A DNA stretch of 10,695 nt, from contig JAQIWT010001462.1 of the NCBI GenBank assembly GCA_034696485.1, positions 1 to 10,695 on the forward strand, read 5' to 3'. The notes below the pieces were generated by a model, which searched no databases, was not told the DNA's origin, and saw only the letters and a list, made by a program, of their open reading frames with translations. Position numbers and translations under genes: made by a program. Positions 1 through 7,746 of this stretch are shown piece after piece (the stretch's first letter is position 1; every line of letters begins with the position of its first letter). The DNA comes from Isohypsibius dastychi. Lineage: Eukaryota; Tardigrada; Eutardigrada; Parachela; Isohypsibiidae.

Positions 1-314
1 GAGCATTGCGTGCATCGTTTCAGCGGGACTTCACTAGAATTAATGGGTCTTACCGGGGATTAGGGGAAAAGAAGACAGACATGGTTAATTTCATGATTTT
101 ATTTTAAAGATGATATTACAATCACTTGCGAACTTACCTTCGGAAACAGTGGTGGCAGTATGTAGATGCGCTTTTCTCTTCCTGCAGGATGAATTTGAGG
201 ATGCAGTGTTGTTCCGGTACGCTACATGTGTATAACCTAACGAAATGTGGAACTTACCAGAACGTAAACCCAGGGCTTATTCCTCATAATAATCTCTCCG
301 GCGGAATACGGCAT
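1..314 (-). CDS. SMYD-family (SET and MYND) lysine methyltransferase, 5' part only
   Basis: Partial gene on the minus strand, running off the left edge. Three exons can be joined: 314-258, 181-138 and 33-1. The introns are 257-182 (GTAAGT...CTGCAG) and 137-34 (GTAAGT...TTCTAG). The joined product reads MPYSAGEIIMRNKPWVYVL, then EEKSASTYCHHCFRSEVPLK, then RCTQC. The first block matches the SMYD segment in which GE-hydrophobic-KP precedes the MYND domain. The pattern CxxC-(9)-CxxC is the first half of a MYND zinc finger, interrupting the SET domain as in SMYD proteins. SMYD enzymes methylate lysines on histone and cytosolic proteins. The Met at 314 lies 14 nt after a CAG acceptor (boundary 329/328), so it could be the start of a trans-spliced message. 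Most SMYD proteins have about 15-25 more residues (a glycine-rich SET N-lobe) before this point, so an upstream exon may be missing. The rest of the MYND, the SET core and the C-terminal domain are outside the window. Confidence 0.75.
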
Positions 315-1013
315 TTTTAGGATTAGAACTGTAAAGTCTTAAGTTTTGGCTGAAATCCAATTCCAAATTTTAATGCTGTTTTGAGGAATTGGAAAAGACG
401 ACACGCTCGTACGATGTGTTTTCTTGGTTTATTTGCTTGGAGAGGTTCCTCGTGGTCGGTCAAGATATTAATAGATCACGCTGCTGCTGATCTATTTTGG
501 GATATCAATTTTGAACATTCAGTATGCTGTATGCGACACTTGCTCATCCTAGTGGTCACCGGTGTCCTACTTACTGAACTGGAAATTTTAGTTTTTAAAA
601 TTAATTGTTTACAATTTTTTGTAATTTAATTAGTTTAATTAATTTTTGTTTTTAAATTTGAATTTTTTTCAAATTTGATTTTTTTAAAAACCGCATAGAC
701 TGCAGCAAGAGAATTCGGTAGACCAAGTTGATTGACTAGGTGACCTTTATTATTTGATATAATTCTCTAATATAAATGATAGACATATTGTTCAAAATTC
801 GAACATTGTTACGGTTAGGGTAGTTGTCTTTATTGGCGAATGATTCTCCGCCGCTTTATTGTGTCATTGTCGTAGATTTATCGATAGTGTTATCGCGAAA
901 GCTGGTATTTCACTTGTTTGAGATAAGGTCATAGCAGTATCAAAATGAAATGTTGTGTACGAATTGGGGTGTCAAAACTATTGTTCGTTGATTTGTAGTG
1001 CATTACTTCGCGG
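315..1013. other. Divergent intergenic region between the SMYD gene and the first G-alpha gene
   Basis: About 700 bp between two head-to-head genes, presumably holding both promoters. No exon could be supported. It holds an AT-rich stretch (about 590-690) with a short perfect inverted repeat. A group of GATA-containing sites includes TATCGATA at 879-886 (a palindrome identical to the insect DRE/DREF core) and AGATAAG at 921-927. A TTTGTAG acceptor-like site ends at 998, just before the G-alpha start at 1014. These sites are motif matches only. Confidence 0.5.
654..676. repeat. AT-rich perfect inverted repeat
   Basis: AAATTTGAA at 654-662 and TTCAAATTT at 668-676 are exact reverse complements separated by five T. 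It sits in a T/A-rich low-complexity stretch of the divergent intergenic region, where such repeats arise easily by chance. No function is assigned. Confidence 0.6.
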
Positions 1014-2102
1014 ATGACGAGATCACATGGAGGTACCTGTTGCACTCAGGAGGATGAGGAAACTCGACGAGTCCGGATTGAGATTGAGAAGCAACTACAA
1101 CAGGCCAGAGCTGAACGGGAAAAGACCATCAAGATCCTACTCCTCGGGACGGGAGGTGCCGGAAAGTCAACTGTAATCAAGCAAATGCGGATTATCCATA
1201 AAGAACCGATCACAGACTCGGAACGGATGAGGGTCATTCCATATATTCACTCCAATTTATTGGAAGCTGTTTCAGTGCTATCCAGATTTATCCCGTCTAA
1301 TGAGACGGTCTTCCACGAACCGTATCTCGAACTGGAGCTGGAGAAACTCATAGATCGTCAGTTCAGTGATTTGAAAAACGCGTTATTCGAAGAAGATTTG
1401 GAGATTATTTGGAAAATTTGGACTGATCCTGGAATGCGGAGTTTCGTGGAAAACCGGAAGGATATTCCGTTCGATGAGCCTCATAGATATTTTCTGAATA
1501 AAATCCCCTCGTTGCTGGAGGAGGATTATAAGCCGGATGACGATGATTTTTTGAGAGTCCGGAAGAGGACTACGGTGATCCAGGAATATCCGGTTCAAGT
1601 GGATAAGGTCATCTACCGGTTCGTCGATGTTGGGGGTCAGCGAACGGAGCGCCGGAAGTGGATGCATTGTTTTGAGAATGTGGATGCAGTCATGCTTATA
1701 GCCGCAATTTCGGCTTATGATCAAAAGACTGAGGAAGATCCGGATGTTAATGCGATGCTGGAAAGTGTGAAGTTGTTCAAACTTATCGTCAGCGAAGACT
1801 TTAAGGAGTACTTCAAACGGACAGCTATTATTTTGTTTTTAAATAAAATCGACGTGTTCCGCAACAAAGTGGCGTTTAGTGATCTCTGCAACCATTTCCC
1901 GGAATTCAAGGGAAGGCCGAAAGACCCGGAAGCTGCGGAGCAGTTTATTCTGGATATGTATTTGGATTGTAATAAAGACCAGAAACGGGATATTTATACT
2001 CATTTTACCTGTGCGACTGACACGGAAGGAATGAAATTTGCGATGACTGCTGTTGAGGTCTACTTAACACGGGCCGCTTTGAAAGATGTGATACGTTTTT
2101 AG
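1014..2102 (+). CDS. Heterotrimeric G-protein alpha subunit, intronless, atypical P-loop
   Basis: A 362-aa G-alpha in a single exon. Membrane-bound G-alpha subunits couple receptors to effectors by switching between GDP and GTP. Visible motifs: P-loop GTGGAGKST at 45-53, helical domain about 68-175, switch I LRVRKRTTVI with catalytic Arg183 and Mg-binding Thr186, DVGGQ at 205-209 with catalytic Gln209, NKID at 277-280, and TCATDT at 332-337. The length is normal for the family. The canonical P-loop is GAGESGKST, so the Glu that pairs with the switch I Arg is Gly48 and the following Ser is Ala49; TTGI in switch I is TTVI. There is no Met-Gly, so no N-myristoylation is expected; Cys9-Cys10 resemble the palmitoylated pair of Gq. 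The N-terminus and switch regions are Gq-like, but the C-terminus ALKDVIRF is not diagnostic. The start is the first Met after an in-frame TAG at 996-998, with an acceptor-like site ending there. Complete lack of introns suggests a retrocopy or intron loss. Confidence 0.95.
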   Translation: MTRSHGGTCCTQEDEETRRVRIEIEKQLQQARAEREKTIKILLLGTGGAGKSTVIKQMRIIHKEPITDSERMRVIPYIHSNLLEAVSVLSRFIPSNETVFHEPYLELELEKLIDRQFSDLKNALFEEDLEIIWKIWTDPGMRSFVENRKDIPFDEPHRYFLNKIPSLLEEDYKPDDDDFLRVRKRTTVIQEYPVQVDKVIYRFVDVGGQRTERRKWMHCFENVDAVMLIAAISAYDQKTEEDPDVNAMLESVKLFKLIVSEDFKEYFKRTAIILFLNKIDVFRNKVAFSDLCNHFPEFKGRPKDPEAAEQFILDMYLDCNKDQKRDIYTHFTCATDTEGMKFAMTAVEVYLTRAALKDVIRF

Positions 2103-2103
2103 A

Positions 2104-2109
2104 TTTATT
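2104..2109 (-). terminator. Possible distal poly(A) signal of the second G-alpha gene
   Basis: AATAAA on the minus strand, 188 nt or more past the stop of the minus-strand G-alpha and immediately after the stop codon of the plus-strand G-alpha. If it were used, the two transcripts would overlap through the whole spacer. The nearer signal at 2243-2248 is the better candidate. Confidence 0.25.
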
Positions 2110-2186
2110 CCTTTTTCGTTTGTTCGATCGTCTTAACTGTAATCGAGCCAGGGAAAAAAACTATAATTATATTTGAAATTTGACGA

Positions 2187-2192
2187 AATAAA
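2187..2192 (+). terminator. Poly(A) signal of the first G-alpha gene
   Basis: AATAAA on the plus strand, 84 nt after the stop codon ending at 2102 and followed by AAA-rich sequence. A second AATAAA follows at 2220-2225. Confidence 0.6.
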
Positions 2193-2219
2193 AAATTCGC
2201 TCGAAAAAATCTCAGCCCG

Positions 2220-2225
2220 AATAAA
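2220..2225 (+). terminator. Second poly(A) signal of the first G-alpha gene
   Basis: AATAAA on the plus strand, 117 nt past the stop. It lies just before the 18-bp palindrome at 2230-2247, so it is a possible alternative to the signal at 2187. Confidence 0.45.
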
Positions 2226-2229
2226 ACGC

Positions 2230-2247
2230 ATAAAATCCGGATTTTAT
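2230..2247. repeat. 18-bp perfect palindrome between convergent G-alpha genes
   Basis: ATAAAATCCGGATTTTAT is its own exact reverse complement. It lies in the 194-bp spacer between two tail-to-tail genes, flanked by AATAAA on the plus strand (2220-2225) and overlapping AATAAA on the minus strand (2248-2243). Both 3' UTRs may contain it. It could act as a shared 3' end element or be chance. Confidence 0.75.
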
Positions 2248-2248
2248 T
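2243..2248 (-). terminator. Poly(A) signal of the second G-alpha gene
   Basis: AATAAA on the minus strand (TTTATT on plus), 48 nt past the stop codon that ends at 2297. It overlaps the right arm of the 18-bp palindrome. Confidence 0.55.
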
Positions 2249-2296
2249 TGAATACAATTTCTCGAGAATATTATGAAAGCGGATTTGGTTGGCTGG

Positions 2297-3601
2297 TCAC
2301 GTCATATTGTATCGCACCAGTGACATCTGTAGGATATTGTCTTCCACACTTTCCACAACAGATTTCATTCCCTCTGAAAAGAAGTATTTGATATTAATTA
2401 TTCTAATCAGGTTGAGCTCCATACCGGTATCAGTTGCGCAAGTGAAATGGCTGTAGAGCATTTTCGGTCCGCAGAACTCGTAGCCTCGTTTTCGCAGTGC
2501 AGTCAGATTCGTTTCCGTCTCAAATTGTTTTTTTACCAGCTGAGAAAATAGCTGCAAAATAAATTCTTGCGCGTGTTCGGTGTCGCCTTTGTTCACCTCC
2601 TGTTCAATCAGATGCTTCACGCTTTTCCTTCTGTATTTCTGCGATGAATTCTGGAATGGTAAAAATTTGGCGTAATCTGGAAAATAATCCTCAAGAGGTC
2701 TGCGGGCTAGCTTTTCCTTGAAGATATCCGTTTTATTGAGGAACAACATAACGAATGCGTTTTGCAGACTGGGCTCGTTAATCACAACATTGAAAAGCGC
2801 CAAACTTTCCGCAAGTCGATTGGTGACCTTTCCCTCTTCGGACGATGAACTTGGTTCGAGGATATATTGATCGTAGTCAGCTATTGCGGAGACGAAAATA
2901 ATAGACGTAACCTGGTCAAAACAATGCACCCATTTTCTTCGTTGACTTTTTTGTCCACCGACATCGCAGATTTTAAAGTAGACATGTTTGATTTTGAATG
3001 AATATTCCTGTATTCCAGTCGTACTTTTCCGAACTCGTAGGACATCTTCTATGGACGGGATATATCCTGGATTTGATATCCGTTTCAAATCGTCGAGGAA
3101 ATATTTGCTGGAATCGGTTAGATAGTTTATTTGGAATTCCAGTCTGCGTTCAAAGCATTTCTGGACCCCCGGATCCCCCCATAGTCTGTCAACTGCAGCG
3201 AATAAATCGGGGATTCTTTCGATGTTGTAAATTTGTTTTTTCTGTTCTCGAATCCGTTGCGCAAGTTCGATATTTTCCGGATCACCAAACGGAATATCCA
3301 GCTCTTTCATCTGCGATATCAGAATGATAATCGAGTCCACAACATTATCATGGACGCTTTTGGTGAATTCTTGCCTTCTTTCGTCTTTCTTGAAAGTATC
3401 TCCATGAATTATTTGCATCTGCTTGATGACCGTCGATTTTCCGGCTTCCCCGGTCCCAAGTAGGAGGAGTTTAAATTCCTTCCGATCGTATTTTTTGTGT
3501 CTCTTCATTTCAATGTCGATTGTCTGACTTATTCGTCGCTGCATAATCACATCTTCAGAGAAACAACAGGAGCACGCGATTAACGGATCACAGAACGGCA
3601 T
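2297..3601 (-). CDS. Gq-like G-protein alpha subunit with insertions in the GTPase domain
   Basis: Two exons, 3601-2425 and 2373-2297, separated by a 51-bp intron (GTATGG...TTTTCAG); 417 aa. Splicing restores CATDT-EGMKSVVESVEDNILQ, as in other G-alphas. Motifs: P-loop GTGEAGKST at 49-57 (Ser to Ala at 53), switch I LRVRKSTTGIQEY with Arg191 and Thr194, DVGGQKSQRRKW at 213-224 (usual GGQRSERRKW), NKTD at 289-292, TCATDT at 387-392. The N-terminal ACSCCFSE, the VTSI block and the C-terminal Tyr (SLVRYNMT versus EYNLV) place it nearest Gq, which activates phospholipase C-beta and RhoGEFs. About 50 extra residues lie in three places: serine-rich near 249-258, basic near 311-338, and near 355-381. 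No convincing introns are found there. Cysteines 10, 12 and 13 are likely palmitoylation sites. The start at 3601 is five bases after a TTGCAG acceptor. An in-frame Met at 3658 would place that acceptor inside the coding region. Confidence 0.93.
   Translation of the reverse strand: MPFCDPLIACSCCFSEDVIMQRRISQTIDIEMKRHKKYDRKEFKLLLLGTGEAGKSTVIKQMQIIHGDTFKKDERRQEFTKSVHDNVVDSIIILISQMKELDIPFGDPENIELAQRIREQKKQIYNIERIPDLFAAVDRLWGDPGVQKCFERRLEFQINYLTDSSKYFLDDLKRISNPGYIPSIEDVLRVRKSTTGIQEYSFKIKHVYFKICDVGGQKSQRRKWVHCFDQVTSIIFVSAIADYDQYILEPSSSSEEGKVTNRLAESLALFNVVINEPSLQNAFVMLFLNKTDIFKEKLARRPLEDYFPDYAKFLPFQNSSQKYRRKSVKHLIEQEVNKGDTEHAQEFILQLFSQLVKKQFETETNLTALRKRGYEFCGPKMLYSHFTCATDTGMELNLIRIINIKYFFSEGMKSVVESVEDNILQMSLVRYNMT
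2374..2424 (-). other. 51-bp stop-free intron in the Gq-like gene
   Basis: Its length is a multiple of three and it contains no stop, so retention would add 17 residues after the TCATDT guanine-binding motif. Donor GTATGG and acceptor TTTTCAG are good. Only removal gives the family sequence (ATDT then E-G-M-K). This is judged a true intron, not coding sequence. Confidence 0.85.
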
Positions 3602-4172
3602 GGCTCCTGCAACCAAAAATAGAAAAGTATGAAAGTGGGTATTACCCGAGAACGGCACGTTACGAGTCGAAGTTGTGATAAATTCAATAACTGAACGTTG
3701 AGCATTCTTAATTTTTCAGACGGTACGATTGGTATATGATGACTAGGAAAGTGGCCCGGGGAGATAGTTGGTGTCAGTAAATACTATCGTTTGTTTGACA
3801 TTTCTACTGTTTAAAAAATTGTCAGGGTGTGTCGTAAAAGGAGTGGTGGAGACAAACAGAAAGCGTTCCCTGCTATATCATGCATAAACAAGAGTCTTAT
3901 ACTCAAAAAATGGCTGATGATTATTTTGATATCTGCGTAGCTGAACATATAACAATCTTGCCAAATTAAAGAGTAGCTTCGAACATCAGATATGTGACAC
4001 TACAGTACTCCATACAGGATAAGTCGGTTTGTAGATAAAGCTGCATAATCAACAGTGATACACTGCGAGTATAATTGTTTGATAACAAACGTCACTTTAA
4101 TCATATTCATAACTTGATGCTCCAGGTCTCAGCATTTTGAAAATAAAAATTCTGCAAAAAGAACGACCAAAA
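3602..4172. other. Divergent intergenic region between the Gq-like gene and the papain-fold gene
   Basis: About 570 bp between head-to-head genes. On the minus strand a TTGGTTGCAG acceptor (boundary 3607/3606) precedes the G-alpha start. On the plus strand a TCTCAG ending at 4132 precedes the papain-fold start. Small dyads are GTTTG-ATAA-CAAAC at 4077-4090 (containing TGATAA) and CAGTG-ATA-CACTG at 4053-4065. Another GATAAA is at 4034-4039. GATA-type sites would fit gut expression of a secreted protease-like gene, but this is only a motif match. No exon is supported. Confidence 0.45.
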
Positions 4173-5133
4173 ATGGCGATTCTCTTCAACGTTGCTAGCC
4201 TACTCCTAATCGTTTCGCCATTTGCTGTTGTTCTATCCACTGGGCATCGTAGTCACAGATTCAAACATGCTCTCCTGAACAGAGGTAACAAGTGTAACAA
4301 GCGAAAAATTCTTGACATTAAATAAAAGGTCACTTTAAACCACACTACGCAAATCTTGCAGGAAACCCACCGGACGAATGGGACTGGCGTAAAACTGATG
4401 GTGTTGTGTGGCCTGTGACCGACCAAGATGGCACGGCAAACACTCTTGCACTCGTGACAGCTGATGCGATTTCTAGCTATAATGTTATCCATGGTGGCAA
4501 AAGAGTCGATCTAAGCGAACAAGAAGTCTTTGACTGTTGCCTGCAGAACCAAACTTCGAGAATACGACATGCTCATCGGCCATCACAATCAGATATCTAC
4601 TCCTGCATTGTCAAGATCCATGGATTATGCTGGGCAGCTGACTATCCTCCTTCCATCCAACCGGAAGCATGTTCGGCCAACAACTGTATTCCTGCCGCAA
4701 ACGTAAGTAATTTCGTGATCCTTTTTAGAAGTATCCCAGTTTTTTTCGTCCGACTAGATTAAAGGAGGTCACTATGTCAAGAAACTTGATGAGGACGACT
4801 TGAAGACATCTGTGTATATGAATCCAGCTGTCGTTTTTGTAAATGCTGACACGCCTTCGTTTCAAACATATCAGTCGGGAGTTTATGATGATCCGAACTG
4901 TGATCCGACGGTGCTGAATCATGTATTGCTAGTCGTCGGCTACGTTACGTTAGATGGTGTTGATACATGGATCTGCAAAAACAGCTGGGGTAAGTTAGGA
5001 CTTTTTTGATGATGATTATATGGAAATAAGTTCTGTTCTTACAGGCGTAGACTGGGGAGATCAGGGATATATTTATATCGCAAGGAACAAAAATATTTGT
5101 GGGATTGCATCATCGGCGTCCATTCCAATATAA
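4173..5133 (+). CDS. Secreted papain-fold (C1A) protein, catalytic Cys lost, no propeptide
   Basis: Four exons, 4173-4284, 4362-4702, 4758-4989 and 5045-5133, with introns of 77, 55 and 55 bp; 257 aa. An N-terminal signal peptide ([20 protein letters not shown], 1-20) is followed by only about 18 residues before the mature-domain start PPDEWDWR at 40-47, so the I29 inhibitory propeptide is absent. The papain core is recognisable: [34 protein letters not shown] and CGIAS near the C-terminus. Gln59, His206 and Asn226 of the active site remain. The catalytic Cys of QGxCGSCWAF aligns with Thr65 in [11 protein letters not shown], and its disulfide partner Cys is Thr62. It should therefore not cleave peptides by the usual mechanism. 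From general knowledge, related prodomain-less, Cys-less papain-like proteins exist in Caenorhabditis. A binding, decoy or structural role outside the cell is inference. The start is the first ATG, in the context AAAAATGG. Confidence 0.92.
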
Positions 5134-5274
5134 TAAGATTAATAAGATATCCAAGATCGGCATCCTTTTTTCAGTCCACGTGATAAATATGCATTCCAAT
5201 AACTTGTAAATGATTATCGTAATTTCTCGACGATCTGATGTAGTCACACGCTTGGAAATTATTTTCGCGTTGAG
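5134..5274. other. Convergent 3' spacer between the papain-fold gene and ift-81
   Basis: 141 bp between two tail-to-tail genes. No canonical AATAAA is seen on either strand; AATAAG (5141-5146) and GATAAA (5182-5187) on the plus strand are the closest variants. A CACGTG E-box core is at 5177-5182. Nothing else was recognised. Confidence 0.5.
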
Positions 5275-7746
5275 CTAGCCGGATTTTATATGTTCGAGCT
5301 TCATGTCAAAAAGCCGACTGAGTGTCTTCCAAGCTGTAACCTGAAAACAAAGCAAAATACCGTATAAACAGCCTGTGTGATTTATGCTATCCAAACCCAC
5401 ATAAATACTAAGCAGCTAAGTTTCCAGTATTTTTTGAAAGATGTTCTAACTTCAGTAGCGCAAAAACGAACAAGTACCTGATAAGCGTTACTTTCGTTGG
5501 CACTCTTTGTTCTATTCACTTCTTCCTGGAGTTCATCCAGTTTCCTCTGTTCTCGCAGTAGCGTAGAATTCAATTCGCGCCTGTGAAATACAATAAGGAC
5601 CTAAAAATCGGATCCGGCATCAGTCTGCTCTTACAAGGTTCTGTCAGCTATTTTAGGGTCACCGGCTCGAGCAGCGGATCGCTCTAGTTTCTGCTTTTCC
5701 GTTTCGTAGAGAATGACCTTTTCTTCCATTTCACCAACCTCCTTCTGTAGATCCGCTACTTGCTGCAATATCATTAACATGAAAATAAGAAAATAATTCA
5801 TACTAAGTTGAAAAACCTTTTCTCTAAATTCAATTCCATCACTTTTGTTCTTGACATCTTTGTCGAACCGTCGTTTTTCCGCTTCAAAGATATCCATCTG
5901 AGCTTTATGCTTCTGCCGTATCGGCTGCATGGTTGACAACAAATTCGACGCTTCCGCCTGCCGAGCAGCAACTGTTTTTTCCAGTTCAGTAACTTCATTC
6001 GCCAAAGTGGAGAGATTCGTCTTGGAAGCGGAATTTTTGTTCGTTTTCAGGATCGGTTTGACTTCTGGTTGAAAAGCAGAAATCCCGGTGCGTTTTTCCC
6101 ACTCAGTCTAAAAAATAAAAATTCGCTAGAAAATTATTCAGTAATCAGTTTGTTACCATTCTTACCAATGTCTGTTCCACTTTCTCAATTTCATCTTTCA
6201 AAGATTCATTACTTCTCAGTAGCTCCTCATTTTCGGCATTTAGATGCTCCAGTGTAGTTTTCTTCCGGTCAAGATCCTCATTTCTTCTCGGCAATGCAAC
6301 CGCCGATTTCTCGTTGGCAGATTTTTCATTCTTTTCCAGATCTCGAATTTGTGAGTAGAGAACGTCATTCTTGCGTATAAGTTCGCTCTTTTTCTGATCA
6401 AGCGCTTCCGATTGTTTTCGAAGGGCGTTCAGCTGTGCTGCGGCAGGTCCCGAATACGTTTCCTTGATCTTATCGGAAAGGTTGAATATCTCCGTTTGGA
6501 GCAGCTGAGCTTTGAGCTAAAAGCCAGAAACATCAAATCAGAAAAAACTTTTTCAGTTTTAACCAAGTTACCCGAAGTTCGTTCATATTTTTTTCCGAGA
6601 AATCACTGGAATGAAGGAGAGTCTCCAATTCAGATATCGTAGCCTTCTCCGCCTTGATTGAATTTGGCAAGACTTCCGTTATTGCACGCCGCTGAATAGT
6701 TAACCGATCTTCCAACCGGCCAAGGAGCTCTGAAATCAAAGGTCACATTTCCACTCCTCGGTCTTCCATAATTCCATAACTTACTTTCCGGCGTCATTTC
6801 TAACCAATCATTTGTCATCTTATTAACATATTCCCGAAGTCGGCTAATTTGCTGATTTTGCACAGGAGCAGCTTCCAGCAGTTCGGCGCGTTTATCAACA
6901 AGCTGCGAGGTAATCCTTCGCTCTTCACGGAGACTTTTGGCAAGCAGTATCCTCTTCTCCATCTCGTCGGTTTTTCCTGGCGCTGTCATGCCGCGAATTT
7001 GTTTCAGCAACTCCCCGATCCGCTTTTCCGACTGTTCTTTCGCCGCATTTAAACTGGCGATTTCCCGGCTCAGGGTGTCCGTTTCGTCGGCCACCGATTT
7101 TAAACTTGCGTATTGCTTATGAGTTGCAACAAAATGTTCAACTGCCTTTTCTTGCTACAAAAAAATTCTTCAAATAAGATCACATCCCTTCAAAAATAAA
7201 TTGATAACTCACTTCATCGTATATTTGGCTTATTTCGGCATCAGCACGCAATTCAGGAGGAACCTCGACTTTTAGAAGGTATTTGGCCAAATAGAGTCTC
7301 TGTTTGACCATTTTAATATTCTTGATGATCCAACCAAGCAACGCAATAATAATATCTCTCCTCCCTTCAGCGAACTCTTGCTTCCAGTTGGCTCTACAAA
7401 CACAGGATTGACACGTTTTCGCATGATGGAAACGAAACGGTTACTTTTCTTCCGCATTTCCGGGGGTGGGATATCGAATGACTCGAACAAAAGAAAAAAG
7501 CTGAATAACCATACTTTCCAGGTGATCCTCCCGGAAATCAACAATAGCCTACAAAGAAAAGATGACAACAGACATTAAAGGAGAAGATAAAACAAAACCA
7601 ACCGAGAAATCTAGAGCCGTAGCGATTTCATGGAGGAATCTCAAGGCGGATGTCCCCTGCAATGCGTCCAAGTCCAAAATGGAAACACGCCGGTTGAATG
7701 GCTCTTTGGCTAAGCCGCTGGTCAAAGCCTGAAGATCTTCGGACAT
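5275..7746 (-). CDS. ift-81: Intraflagellar transport protein 81 (IFT-B subunit)
   Basis: Ten exons: 7746-7603, 7548-7445, 7393-7213, 7154-6785, 6729-6572, 6516-6166, 6107-5817, 5762-5635, 5580-5478 and 5340-5275. All phases close and give 631 aa, near the 650-680 aa usual for the family. Introns are 51-58 bp, except the last at 137 bp. Residues 1 to about 125 form the IFT81 N-terminal calponin-homology domain: LAKEPFNRRVSILDLDALQG, IVDFREDHLESMVIQLFSF, PTPGNAEE and RLYLAKYLLKVEVPPELRAD. In known IFT81 this domain binds tubulin together with basic IFT74. From about 140 to 610 the protein is heptad-rich coiled coil, the IFT74-binding part. The C-terminal AWKTLSRLFDMKL matches the family's conserved tail. 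It acts in anterograde transport building cilia, which in nematodes are found on sensory neurons. An apparent stop at 7443-7441 is removed by the second intron. Intron 5816-5763 is 54 bp and stop-free. A TTTTCCAG acceptor lies 26 nt upstream of the ATG. Confidence 0.95.

Noticed and set aside
381-629. Plus-strand frame of 82 residues left of the G-alpha gene
   Set aside because: It lacks an ATG at its start, matches no family I know and lies in the divergent promoter region.
1383-1724. Minus-strand frame antisense to the first G-alpha
   Set aside because: A shadow of the G-alpha coding frame with no independent similarity or splice structure.
2521-2660. Hidden introns explaining the inserts in the Gq-like gene
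   Set aside because: A GTAAAA donor exists near the third insert, but no pyrimidine-rich acceptor follows, and the second insert has no usable donor, so they are treated as coding.
4137-4172. Upstream start of the papain-fold protein
   Set aside because: The extension begins at TTG, not ATG; the ATG at 4173 has a good context and directly starts a signal peptide.
7441-7443. Premature stop or frameshift in ift-81
   Set aside because: A 51-bp intron (GTAACC...TTTGTAG, 7444-7394) removes it and restores the IFT81 N-terminal domain.
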